Shown: one piece after another, positions 1 through 6,545 of the stretch
Layout of the letters: each line of letters opens with the position of its first letter
Position numbering within the stretch: position 1 is the first letter of the stretch
Assembly: GCA_900541555.1 (NCBI GenBank)
Contig: UQKE01000047.1
Span: 1 to 18,281 of the forward strand
Direction of reading: 5' to 3'
Length of the DNA stretch: 18,281 bases
Source of the DNA: an uncultured Porphyromonadaceae bacterium
Lineage (GTDB): Bacteria; Bacteroidota; Bacteroidia; Bacteroidales; Muribaculaceae
The notes under the pieces: model-generated
Databases searched by the model: none
Told to the model about the DNA's origin: nothing
What the model saw: only the letters and a program-made list of their open reading frames with translations
Program-made: the position numbers and the translations under genes

Positions 1-60
1 AGGCGGCGGTTTCGACCGGCAGCCTTTCCGCCTTTGCCATTCTTTTTCCACAGCGAAAAC

Positions 61-160
61 GTAGCAATGTTTCCCACTGTTTGCGAAGCAAATAGAGGGA
101 AACCGCGCTCCGACGCGGAGGGGCGCCGACACAATCCGTCAAGATTGTTTTCCGCAAAAA
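61..160 (-). repeat. Modular hairpin repeat, copy R1
   Basis: On the plus strand this copy starts with GTAGCAATGT (61-70). Next comes a stem-loop with tip TTTGC-GAA-GCAAA (70-102), a second stem CCGCG/CGCGG (103-118), AGGGG, and a third stem ACAATC/GATTGT (131-148) followed by TTTTCCGCA. In the opposite orientation it matches the copy at 9790-9890 almost module for module. The elements are called forward here when they end in ACATTGC, so R1 is reverse. It is non-coding as far as can be seen. Confidence 0.6.
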
Positions 161-169
161 TGCCAAGCA

Positions 170-260
170 ACTTCCAACTTTGACTGTTTCCGAGCCCCTC
201 TGCCTACGTCACCCTCGCCAACCTGCCGCTACCTTCTTTTCCGCTCCGGCACATTGCGGA
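170..260 (+). repeat. Modular hairpin repeat, degenerate copy R2
   Basis: The segment ACTTCCAACTTTGAC followed by GTT.CCGA.CCCCTC (170-200) is nearly the same as 5310-5340. The hairpin-bearing middle is eroded here, and the element appears to end with ACATTGC at 251-257. Together with R1 it fills the 267 bases to the left of the tRNA terminator; no gene is visible there. Confidence 0.45.
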
Positions 261-267
261 TCCGCAC

Positions 268-297
268 AAAAAAAGCCGAGCTATTGCAACTCGGCCT
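268..297 (-). terminator. Rho-independent terminator of tRNA-Gly
   Basis: Read on the minus strand, GCCGAG, a nine-base loop and CTCGGC are followed by a run of seven T. It lies directly after the 3' end of the tRNA, so it ends that transcript. Confidence 0.8.
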
Positions 298-300
298 TAG

Positions 301-373
301 AGCGGTAAACGAGGCTCGAACTCGCGACCCTCAGCTTGGGAAGCTGATGCTCTACCAACTGAGCTATTACCGC
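301..373 (-). tRNA. tRNA-Gly (anticodon CCC)
   Basis: The minus strand folds as a cloverleaf of 73 bases. The acceptor stem is GCGGTAA/TTACCGC, the D stem GCTC/GAGC and the anticodon stem TCAGC/GCTGA. The loop TTCCCAA gives anticodon CCC, which reads GGG glycine codons. The T arm GCGAG-TTCGAGC-CTCGT contains the TTCGA core. The discriminator base is T, and the 3' CCA is not encoded. A strong promoter lies immediately upstream and a terminator immediately downstream, so this is a single-gene transcription unit. Confidence 0.95.
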
Positions 374-381
374 ATTTCGCC

Positions 382-413
382 GCAAAGATAACGAAAGGAG
401 CGGGCATGGCAAA
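382..413 (-). promoter_or_regulatory. Promoter of tRNA-Gly
   Basis: On the minus strand TTTG (413-410) is followed by 19 bases and TATCTTTGC (390-382). This fits the Bacteroidota primary-sigma consensus TTTG-N19-TAnnTTTGY. The -7 element ends nine bases before the mature tRNA 5' end, so the leader is only a few bases long. Confidence 0.8.
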
Positions 414-490
414 GCCCTTTTCCATTTTTTTGCCGCCTGAACCCTGCCGCCATGCCGCTCATTAGAGCAACTTGCATCTGTACGACAATA

Positions 491-527
491 AATTGCGGCG
501 AATTTCCATTGAAAATCCGCCGCAACA
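491..527 (-). terminator. Terminator-like hairpin after rplS
   Basis: TTGCGGCG (493-500) pairs with CGCCGCAA (518-525). The inner bases continue the stem (ATTTTC with GAAAT), giving a long hairpin. It sits about 20 bases beyond the rplS stop codon. The following AATTTATT is only a weak T tract, so it may stabilise the mRNA end as much as terminate transcription. Confidence 0.55.
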
Positions 528-548
528 TGAATTCATAAAAAACAAGCC

Positions 549-920
549 TTACGCTTCTTCCTTCTTGACCGTGCTGACGCGACGCTCTTTGATGCGAGCC
601 TTTTTGCCCGTGAGCTTGCGCAAATAATAAAGTTTTGCACGGCGCACTTTACCATATTTGTTCACCGTGATGCTGTCGATAAACGGCGATTCGATCGGGA
701 ATATTCTTTCCACGCCGATATTGTCGCTCATCTTGCGCACTGTGAAACGTTTCTTTGTCCCTTCGCCGGAAATACGGATTACGACTCCGCGATATTGCTG
801 GATACGCTCCTTGTTTCCCTCTTTAATGCGATATGCCACTGTAATGGTGTCGCCCGGGTGGAATTCCGGAAATTCTTTCGCAGTGGCAAATGCCTCTTCG
901 GCAATCTTAATTAAATCCAT
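549..920 (-). CDS. rplS: 50S ribosomal protein L19
   Basis: This protein of 123 residues is ribosomal protein L19, a component of the large subunit near the interface with the small subunit. The sequence carries the family features in order: [15 protein letters not shown] (21-35), the segment [39 protein letters not shown], and the basic tail [22 protein letters not shown]. The length is normal for the family. The ATG at 920 places the usual short amphipathic N-terminus in frame. No clear Shine-Dalgarno sequence precedes it; the leader is AT-rich, as is common in Bacteroidota. The gene stands alone on the minus strand, divergent from the T9SS protein gene, with its own -7 element and a hairpin downstream. 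Confidence 0.97.
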   Translation of the reverse strand: MDLIKIAEEAFATAKEFPEFHPGDTITVAYRIKEGNKERIQQYRGVVIRISGEGTKKRFTVRKMSDNIGVERIFPIESPFIDSITVNKYGKVRRAKLYYLRKLTGKKARIKERRVSTVKKEEA

Positions 921-999
921 TGTATTGAAAATTAATTAGTTAATAATTCGTCGCAATATACACAAGCTACTTGTCTTGTCAGAGATTACGAAAAGTGGC

Positions 1000-1008
1000 G
1001 CAAAGTTA
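1000..1008 (-). promoter_or_regulatory. -7 element for rplS
   Basis: TAACTTTGC on the minus strand matches TAnnTTTGY and lies 80 bases upstream of the rplS start. No TTTG is seen at the expected distance upstream, so the -33 element is weak or absent. Confidence 0.5.
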
Positions 1009-1085
1009 TTCATATTTTTCACAATACGCAACATACGGCACAAATTTCTGGCGCAAAAATCGAATCAATAAATATTCTTGCATGA

Positions 1086-1121
1086 TTTGCGTGTATTTAT
1101 TAGTTTTATTCTTATATTTGC
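1086..1121 (+). promoter_or_regulatory. Candidate promoter of the T9SS-cargo gene
   Basis: TATATTTGC (1113-1121) fits TAnnTTTGY, and TTTG occurs at 1086-1089. The 23-base gap is a few bases longer than the usual 19-21. The start codon lies 50 bases downstream. Confidence 0.45.
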
Positions 1122-1170
1122 GACAAAACGAACCTGCCCATTTATTTTCTAACTTCTAAATTTATTCGCT

Positions 1171-4065
1171 ATGAGAAAAATTCAACTATTTGTTCTCATG
1201 TTGGCAGCGACGCTGGCAGCGCAGGCGCAAGTGACCCTCTACGCCTACCGGAATACCCAGCTCGACGACGTGCAGAATGCGAAAAAGGGACCCGTGAAAT
1301 TTTCACCGTCCGACCCCTCCGATGTCACGCTGATTGCCGACCAAACCCGGCTTGGATGCGTTTACGCAGGGGCGTACTACAATTACAAATGGTATGCGCA
1401 AGTGACCAAACCCGGCACGCAAAGCAGCCTTGAAGGATTCTACACAATCGACATGAACGACGGGACACGCACGCTGATATCCACAGCCGGCGACCACCTG
1501 TCGGAAATGGCCTACGACTATTCGACCGACACGATGTATGGCATCAAAACCGGCACGGAAAAACTGATGACCATCGATTTGGAAACCGGCGAAACAGCAG
1601 AAGTAGGGCCATTCACCGCAGACGGCAGCCCACAACGAGAGCAACTCTACATGCTGGCGCTCGCTGTCGATAAGGACGGCACCATGTATGGCATCGACAT
1701 CAACGACTATCTGTACCGAATCGACAAAGCCACGGGCGATTGCACCGCCGTCGGCCCGACCGGAGTGAACGCCGCCTACACGCAGAGCATGGATTTCGAC
1801 CGCAACACGGGAACACTCTATTGGGCAAACAACGGCGATTATGTGCTCTACTCGGTCGACACAAAGACAGGGAAAGCCATTGAAATCGGCCCGATTGGAG
1901 CAACGGGATACGATAGCTTGTCGAGCTTGTTCGTGCCTTATGTCGACGCTCCGGAGGGAGCTCCCGACCGCGTAACCAACCGCAAGGCGTCAGCTAACGG
2001 CAACACGGTGACCGTGTCTTGGACAAATCCGTCGATCGACGCGCAAGGCAACCCCCTCACGGAGCTCACAGCCGTGAAGGTGTATCGCGACGGCTCGCTC
2101 ATAAAAACTATCGACATGGCAGCAGGGCAAATCGGACAAGCTGCTTCATTTGTCGATGAAAATGTTGCCACAGGGTCCCACAGCTACAAGCTTATTCCCG
2201 TCAACAGCAAAGGCGAAGGCGGCGTCGATACCGACAACGTGGAAACCTACGTGGGCGAAAACGCTCCGGGAGCTGTCGGCAACTTCAAAGTCGAGCAGGG
2301 CGACAATGCGGCAATCCTTTCATGGAGCGCGCCGCAAGAAGGCATGTTTGGAGGAGAATTCGACCCGTCGAGCATCACAAGCTACGTCATAACCCGCGCA
2401 ACCGGCAGCTCATCGACCACTATCAACATCGACAATCCGTCGGCCACGACCTATACCGACTCCCCCGGATTCGGCACCTACACATATTCTATATATGCAG
2501 TCAACGAAGTGGGCAACGGCATTGAAACTTCGGCGCCGGCCATTTTGGTGAAACCCGAAAACTGGATCATCATGACTACGGGCGAAGCCATTGTCGAAAC
2601 CGGAAAAACGTATAAATTCTACGACATTGGAGGCCCGAACGGTTCTTACTCTAACTCGATGAACGACACGCTCGTCATCCGTCCGAAAAATCCGAATGCC
2701 GCCATCAACGTGGCGTTCACCCAGTTTGACACCGACACTTACGGCGACTTCTTGTATATTTTCGACGGAACAGGCGTAAAAGCCCCGCTCATCGGCGAAT
2801 ACACAGCAAACGCCGTGCCGTCCGACCTCGTTTCGCTCCAATCCTCTTCGACCGATGGCGCATTGACCTTCGTGTTTGCTTCCGATATCATGGCTGCCTA
2901 TGCAGGATGGTCGGCCGACGTTACGGCAGTGGAGAAGTTGCAACGCGACCTCGCCATCGAATCCTTCTCCGGCGAAATGTACCCGCCCGTTGGCACGGAA
3001 TCGGCCTATGAAGTTGTTGTCAGAAACAAAGGCCTCGACGAAATCTCCGATTACAGCGTGCGCTTGCTCGACGCGCAAGGCAACACGCTCGACGAAGCAG
3101 CAGGCACGGCCGTCACGTCCATGCAAACGGCAAGCATAACGCTGAAATTCACTCCTGCGGCTGCCGGCGACATGGAGGTTCATGCCGAAATCGTATGCTC
3201 GGACGACGATGCGGAAAACAATGTGTCGAAATCGCTTGCCATCTCCGTGCTTGAAGAAGGAAGCCGCTTCATCGAAGTGGGCGACAACAACGAGACCATC
3301 CTCGTGACTCCGGCATCCTTCGCGTCGACCGAATCGATCTCCGAAACCATCTACTACGCCGACGAAATCGGGCTTGAAAGCGGAACGTTGGAAATGTTGT
3401 CGTACACGTTCATGCAAACCGGCTCGAACTATTCCGGCGTATCTGTCAAAATCTACATGGGAGAAACTGAATTGGACGACCTGACCGCCGGCGCTATTCC
3501 GGCCAACGAGTTGACGCTTGTCTACGATGGCACTTGCAGCGTGAACCAAGGCGACACGGAATGGGTGTTCCCATTGACAACGCCCTACGCCTACAAAGGC
3601 GGCAATTTGGTCGTAATGGTTTATAAATTAGACCCAAGCGGCGTAACATCCTACGACATCTACTATAAAGGGACATACGGCGACTACGCCAATGATCCGA
3701 AACGCTCGCGGTATGCTTCTGTGTTCTTCGAAGGCGAAACCATCGACCCGAACGATCCGGAAATGGGCTATTCCGCGCAAACAAGCTGGGCCGATATCCG
3801 GTTGCTGTTCACCGATGCAAAAGCCGGCGTTGAAACCATCAAAAACGGCAGCAGCGTCAAAGTTTGGCCAAATCCTGTCGCCAACACATTATATATTGCC
3901 GGCGACATCGAGCAAGCCGACCTCTACAACAGCGCAGGCGTAAAAGTATTGTCGAGCAAGAAGGAAAACGCCATCGACGTGTCGGCCTATCCGGCAGGCA
4001 TCTACTTCCTCAAAGCGACAACCGCCGACGGAATCGTGACAGTTGAAAAAATTATGAAACGATAA
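1171..4065 (+). CDS. T9SS-exported multidomain surface protein
   Basis: This is a 964-residue secreted protein. The Sec signal peptide covers residues 1-20 and is probably cut after AQA. Residues about 100-260 contain YGI/LYxIDxxTG repeats resembling beta-propeller blades. Two fibronectin type III-like domains follow (about 263-358 and 366-461), each opening with a proline-rich strand and containing VTVSW- or AILSW-type strands. Residues about 470-585 resemble a CUB-like fold (DTLVIRP, GDFLYIFDG, ALTFVFASD). A CARDB-like domain occupies about 590-690, and an unassigned beta-rich region 694-885. The end, from about 888, is a type A Por-secretion C-terminal domain with VWPNP, GIYFLK and VEKIMKR. 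Such domains direct passage through the type IX system and surface anchoring. No enzyme motif was recognised, so adhesion or binding is a guess from the architecture. It is monocistronic, with its own promoter and terminator. Confidence 0.85.
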   Translation: MRKIQLFVLMLAATLAAQAQVTLYAYRNTQLDDVQNAKKGPVKFSPSDPSDVTLIADQTRLGCVYAGAYYNYKWYAQVTKPGTQSSLEGFYTIDMNDGTRTLISTAGDHLSEMAYDYSTDTMYGIKTGTEKLMTIDLETGETAEVGPFTADGSPQREQLYMLALAVDKDGTMYGIDINDYLYRIDKATGDCTAVGPTGVNAAYTQSMDFDRNTGTLYWANNGDYVLYSVDTKTGKAIEIGPIGATGYDSLSSLFVPYVDAPEGAPDRVTNRKASANGNTVTVSWTNPSIDAQGNPLTELTAVKVYRDGSLIKTIDMAAGQIGQAASFVDENVATGSHSYKLIPVNSKGEGGVDTDNVETYVGENAPGAVGNFKVEQGDNAAILSWSAPQEGMFGGEFDPSSITSYVITRATGSSSTTINIDNPSATTYTDSPGFGTYTYSIYAVNEVGNGIETSAPAILVKPENWIIMTTGEAIVETGKTYKFYDIGGPNGSYSNSMNDTLVIRPKNPNAAINVAFTQFDTDTYGDFLYIFDGTGVKAPLIGEYTANAVPSDLVSLQSSSTDGALTFVFASDIMAAYAGWSADVTAVEKLQRDLAIESFSGEMYPPVGTESAYEVVVRNKGLDEISDYSVRLLDAQGNTLDEAAGTAVTSMQTASITLKFTPAAAGDMEVHAEIVCSDDDAENNVSKSLAISVLEEGSRFIEVGDNNETILVTPASFASTESISETIYYADEIGLESGTLEMLSYTFMQTGSNYSGVSVKIYMGETELDDLTAGAIPANELTLVYDGTCSVNQGDTEWVFPLTTPYAYKGGNLVVMVYKLDPSGVTSYDIYYKGTYGDYANDPKRSRYASVFFEGETIDPNDPEMGYSAQTSWADIRLLFTDAKAGVETIKNGSSVKVWPNPVANTLYIAGDIEQADLYNSAGVKVLSSKKENAIDVSAYPAGIYFLKATTADGIVTVEKIMKR

Positions 4066-4087
4066 CCACCTTTTTTCAACTCAATCA

Positions 4088-4125
4088 AAAAAGGGCGTCT
4101 TTCGTTGAAAGGCGTCCTTTTTTTG
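4088..4125 (+). terminator. Terminator after the T9SS-cargo gene
   Basis: GGGCGTCTTTC, loop GTT and GAAAGGCGTCC form a stem with two G-T pairs, followed by seven T. An A run on the other side makes it potentially bidirectional. It lies about 25 bases after the stop codon. Confidence 0.8.
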
Positions 4126-4177
4126 TTTAGTCATTATGAAAGCATTTTTATATTTTACAAATCTTTTTGCCACAATA

Positions 4178-4211
4178 TTGGCAATATTAAAAACATTTTG
4201 CATAACTTTGC
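4178..4211 (+). promoter_or_regulatory. Promoter of asnA
   Basis: TAACTTTGC (4203-4211) is a full match to TAnnTTTGY. TTG at 4178-4180 may be the -33 element, with a slightly long spacing of 22. The start codon follows 24 bases later, giving a short leader. Confidence 0.55.
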
Positions 4212-4235
4212 GCCGAAATAAAAACAAAAAAAGCC

Positions 4236-5264
4236 ATGTTTGTCATTCCAAATTCCTATCATTCGCTCCTTCCATGGGACGAAACGGAAACAGCCATAAA
4301 GTTCATAAAAGCCACCTTCCAGACCCAACTCGCAGAAAAACTGAATCTGCAACGTGCCACAGCGCCATTGTTCGTACTTTCCGGAACGGGAATCAACGAC
4401 GACCTGAACGGAGTGGAACGCCCCGTCGCGTTCGATATTCCGTGCATGAACCAACGCGCAGAAGTGGTGCATTCGCTTGCAAAATGGAAACGGGCAAAAC
4501 TTGCAACCCACAGCATACCTGCCGGACGCGGAATCTACACCGACATGAACGCCATCCGAGCGTTCGAAACGCTCGACAACCTTCATTCGCTCTACGTCGA
4601 CCAATGGGATTGGGAACTGGCAATCCACCACGACGAACGCACGACAGACTTCCTAAAAGCCACAGTTGAAAAAATATTCAAGGCAATGAAGGAAACAGAA
4701 CGCGCCGTTTGCTGCCGCTTTCCGCAACTGACGACCCGGCTGCCCGACTCTATCACATTCATCCACACGGAAGATTTGCTGCAAGCATATCCGACACTTC
4801 CCCCAAAAGAGCGGGAAACGGAAGCGGCACGCCGATACGGGGCTGTTTTCCTCATCGGAATCGGAGCGCCGTTGAGCAATGGAGAGCCGCACGACGGCCG
4901 TGCGCCGGACTACGACGATTGGACAAGTTCCGACGACGGCATCCATCGCGGGCTGAACGGCGACATCATCGTATGGGACGACATTCTGAACATGCCGCTC
5001 GAATTGTCGTCGATGGGCATACGCGTCGATGCCAAATCGCTTTCGCTGCAATTGGGCTTGCAAAATTGCCGCGAACGGGAAAGCCTGCCGTTCCACGCGG
5101 CATTGCTTCGAGGCGAACTGCCCGACTCCATTGGCGGCGGAATCGGACAAAGCCGGCTGTGCATGTACTTGCTCCACAAAGCGCATATCGGAGAAGTGCA
5201 AGCAAGCATCTGGCCGGAGGAACAAGCAAAAGAATGCGCGGCACACGGCATCACCCTGATGTAA
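4236..5264 (+). CDS. asnA: Aspartate--ammonia ligase (asparagine synthetase A)
   Basis: AsnA makes asparagine from aspartate, ammonia and ATP in the cytoplasm, releasing AMP and pyrophosphate. It is a class II aminoacyl-tRNA-synthetase-like fold and, unlike AsnB, does not use glutamine. The 342 residues are close to the usual family length of about 330-345. Recognisable blocks are GINDDLNGVERPV (52-64), SIPAGRGIYTDMNAIR (93-108), LYVDQWDWE (119-127), and near the C-terminus GGIGQSRLCMYLLHKAHIGE, the ATP-binding motif 3 region. The ATG at 4236 gives the expected MFVIPNSY-type start. The gene stands alone, with its own promoter, and converges on nagB. No clear terminator of its own is seen; repeat copy R3 follows directly. 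Confidence 0.96.
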   Translation: MFVIPNSYHSLLPWDETETAIKFIKATFQTQLAEKLNLQRATAPLFVLSGTGINDDLNGVERPVAFDIPCMNQRAEVVHSLAKWKRAKLATHSIPAGRGIYTDMNAIRAFETLDNLHSLYVDQWDWELAIHHDERTTDFLKATVEKIFKAMKETERAVCCRFPQLTTRLPDSITFIHTEDLLQAYPTLPPKERETEAARRYGAVFLIGIGAPLSNGEPHDGRAPDYDDWTSSDDGIHRGLNGDIIVWDDILNMPLELSSMGIRVDAKSLSLQLGLQNCRERESLPFHAALLRGELPDSIGGGIGQSRLCMYLLHKAHIGEVQASIWPEEQAKECAAHGITLM

Positions 5265-5308
5265 ACCGGCTCACTTTCCAACTTTATATTACACACATTT
5301 CTACCCTG

Positions 5309-5393
5309 CACTTCCAACTTTGACAGTTACCGAACCCCTCCGCCTGCGGCACCTCCCCTATCCGCGCTGTCGCGCGGCAGAGGAGGACATTGC
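5309..5393 (+). repeat. Modular hairpin repeat, copy R3
   Basis: This is a well-preserved forward copy. It starts with CACTTCCAACTTTGACAG and CCGAACCCCT. A small stem CCGC-CT-GCGG (5340-5349) follows. A long stem CCTCCCCTATCCGCGC / GCGCGGCAGAGGAGG with loop TGTC spans 5352-5385, and the copy ends with ACATTGC. From 5350 on it is nearly identical to the reverse copy at 8675-8745, yet its small stem is entirely different. The surrounding 5265-5470 contains no gene; AACTCTCAACC and AAGCCGCGAAGCCGC are modules also seen in the 8.7-9.6 kb repeat patch. Confidence 0.65.
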
Positions 5394-5471
5394 GCGTTTG
5401 ACAATTTCACCGAACTCTCAACCATAAGCCATTACAAGCCGCGAAGCCGCAATTTTTCAGTTTAAAACGAC

Positions 5472-5510
5472 AAACAAGAGGGCGCACCCCACAGGACGCG
5501 CCCTCTGCTT
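5472..5510 (-). terminator. Terminator of nagB
   Basis: AGAGGGCGC (5478-5486) and GCGCCCTCT (5498-5506) form a perfect nine-base stem. On the minus strand it is followed by a T-rich tract (TTGTTTGTCGTTTT). It lies just beyond the nagB stop codon. Confidence 0.75.
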
Positions 5511-5534
5511 GTTCCGGCAACACGCGCAAATCGA

Positions 5535-6344
5535 TTAGAGCAGCGTGTCGGGATCGAGATTTTTACCTTCTATATCCTTGAAATAACGATAGGTTGCCAC
5601 TTTCAATTCCATCGTTGCAGGTTCGTCGGCCACAATGATGGCTTTCCGATGGAGTTGCAATGCCGTAATCGTCCACATTTGCGAAACAGCTCCCTCAACG
5701 CCTTGTTGCAAAGCGCGAGCCTTGTTGTATCCGTTCACGATGATCAAGACACTCTTGGCAGCCATCACCGTTCCTACGCCTACCGTCAAAGCCGTCGACG
5801 GCACCTTGTTGATATCGCCATCGAAGAAACGCGAATTGGCAATTTTCGTGTCGAGCGTCAACGTTTTTTGGCGCGTGCGCGACGTCAGCGAAGAACCCGG
5901 CTCGTTGAAAGCGATATGTCCGTCCGGGCCCACGCCTCCAAGAAACAAATCGATGCCTCCATAAGAAGCGATTTTCTCTTCATATCGGGCGCATTCTGCT
6001 TCCAAATCGGGAGCATTGCCATTCAAGATATTGACATTCTCCTTTTTGATATTGATGTGGCTGAAAAAGTTATTCCACATGAACGAATGGTAGCTTTCGG
6101 GATGCTCTTCCGGAAGACCGCAATACTCATCCATGTTGAACGTAACGACATGTTCAAACGAAACTTTTCCCGCCTTGTTCAACTCAATCAATTTCTTATA
6201 CATGCCAAGAGGCGAGCTGCCCGTCGGGCAACCCAACACAAAGGGCTTTTCCGCAGTAGGTTGCGCTTCATTTATTCTGGATGCCACATAATTGGCAGCC
6301 CATTGCGACACTTTTTCGTAATCAGGTTCGATAATTAAACGCAT
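5535..6344 (-). CDS. nagB: Glucosamine-6-phosphate deaminase
   Basis: NagB converts glucosamine-6-phosphate to fructose-6-phosphate and ammonia, the last step in bringing N-acetylglucosamine into glycolysis. The 269 residues match the usual family length, and the key residues fall at the same numbers as in the E. coli enzyme. The phosphate-binding region is [10 protein letters not shown] (40-49). The motif FNMDEYCG contains Asp72, and [16 protein letters not shown] contains Asp141, His143 and Glu148, the catalytic set. All are intact, so the enzyme should be active. It is transcribed away from the NagB-like/PIG-L fusion gene, with which it shares a 201-base upstream region. A candidate -7 element lies 31 bases upstream of the start and a perfect-stem terminator lies downstream. 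Confidence 0.97.
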   Translation of the reverse strand: MRLIIEPDYEKVSQWAANYVASRINEAQPTAEKPFVLGCPTGSSPLGMYKKLIELNKAGKVSFEHVVTFNMDEYCGLPEEHPESYHSFMWNNFFSHINIKKENVNILNGNAPDLEAECARYEEKIASYGGIDLFLGGVGPDGHIAFNEPGSSLTSRTRQKTLTLDTKIANSRFFDGDINKVPSTALTVGVGTVMAAKSVLIIVNGYNKARALQQGVEGAVSQMWTITALQLHRKAIIVADEPATMELKVATYRYFKDIEGKNLDPDTLL

Positions 6345-6374
6345 AGCTGTAAAATTAAGTGTTGTAAATTTTCC

Positions 6375-6383
6375 ACAAATGTA
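6375..6383 (-). promoter_or_regulatory. -7 element for nagB
   Basis: TACATTTGT on the minus strand fits TAnnTTTGY. It lies 31 bases upstream of the nagB start. No convincing -33 TTTG is seen, which would fit a promoter that depends on an activator. Confidence 0.45.
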
Positions 6384-6457
6384 GGCTTTTTATTTTGATT
6401 ATTTTGAATTACTCCCTAATTTTGAAGCGCAAAAGGCGATTGCCGCGCGAGGAAAGG

Positions 6458-6478
6458 GCGTTAAATTTAATTAAACGC
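6458..6478. promoter_or_regulatory. 21-base palindrome between nagB and the fusion gene
   Basis: GCGTTAAATTTAATTAAACGC is an odd-length inverted repeat in which 9 of 10 arm pairs match around one central base. Its right edge is 23 bases before the -7 element of the fusion gene, so a bound protein would cover the -33 region. It lies about 75 bases upstream of the nagB -7 element. Position and symmetry suggest an operator for a dimeric regulator; the regulator is unknown and no regulator gene is adjacent. Confidence 0.45.
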
Positions 6479-6501
6479 TTTTTCGTTAACCAATCGGCTT
6501 C

Positions 6502-6510
6502 TAATTTTGT
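6502..6510 (+). promoter_or_regulatory. -7 element for the fusion gene
   Basis: TAATTTTGT fits TAnnTTTGY and lies 35 bases before the start codon. No good -33 TTTG is present; the expected place is next to the palindrome at 6458-6478. Confidence 0.45.
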
Positions 6511-6545
6511 TACAACTAAAGACAATGTCATAATTAAAATACAAA

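Noticed and set aside
970..1159. Plus-strand frame of 62 codons between rplS and the T9SS-cargo gene
   Set aside because: It covers the promoters of both flanking genes and has no coding features.
2410..3549. A 379-codon antisense frame inside the T9SS-cargo gene
   Set aside because: It has the same cause: the sense gene has clear domains and a signal peptide, and the antisense product has none.
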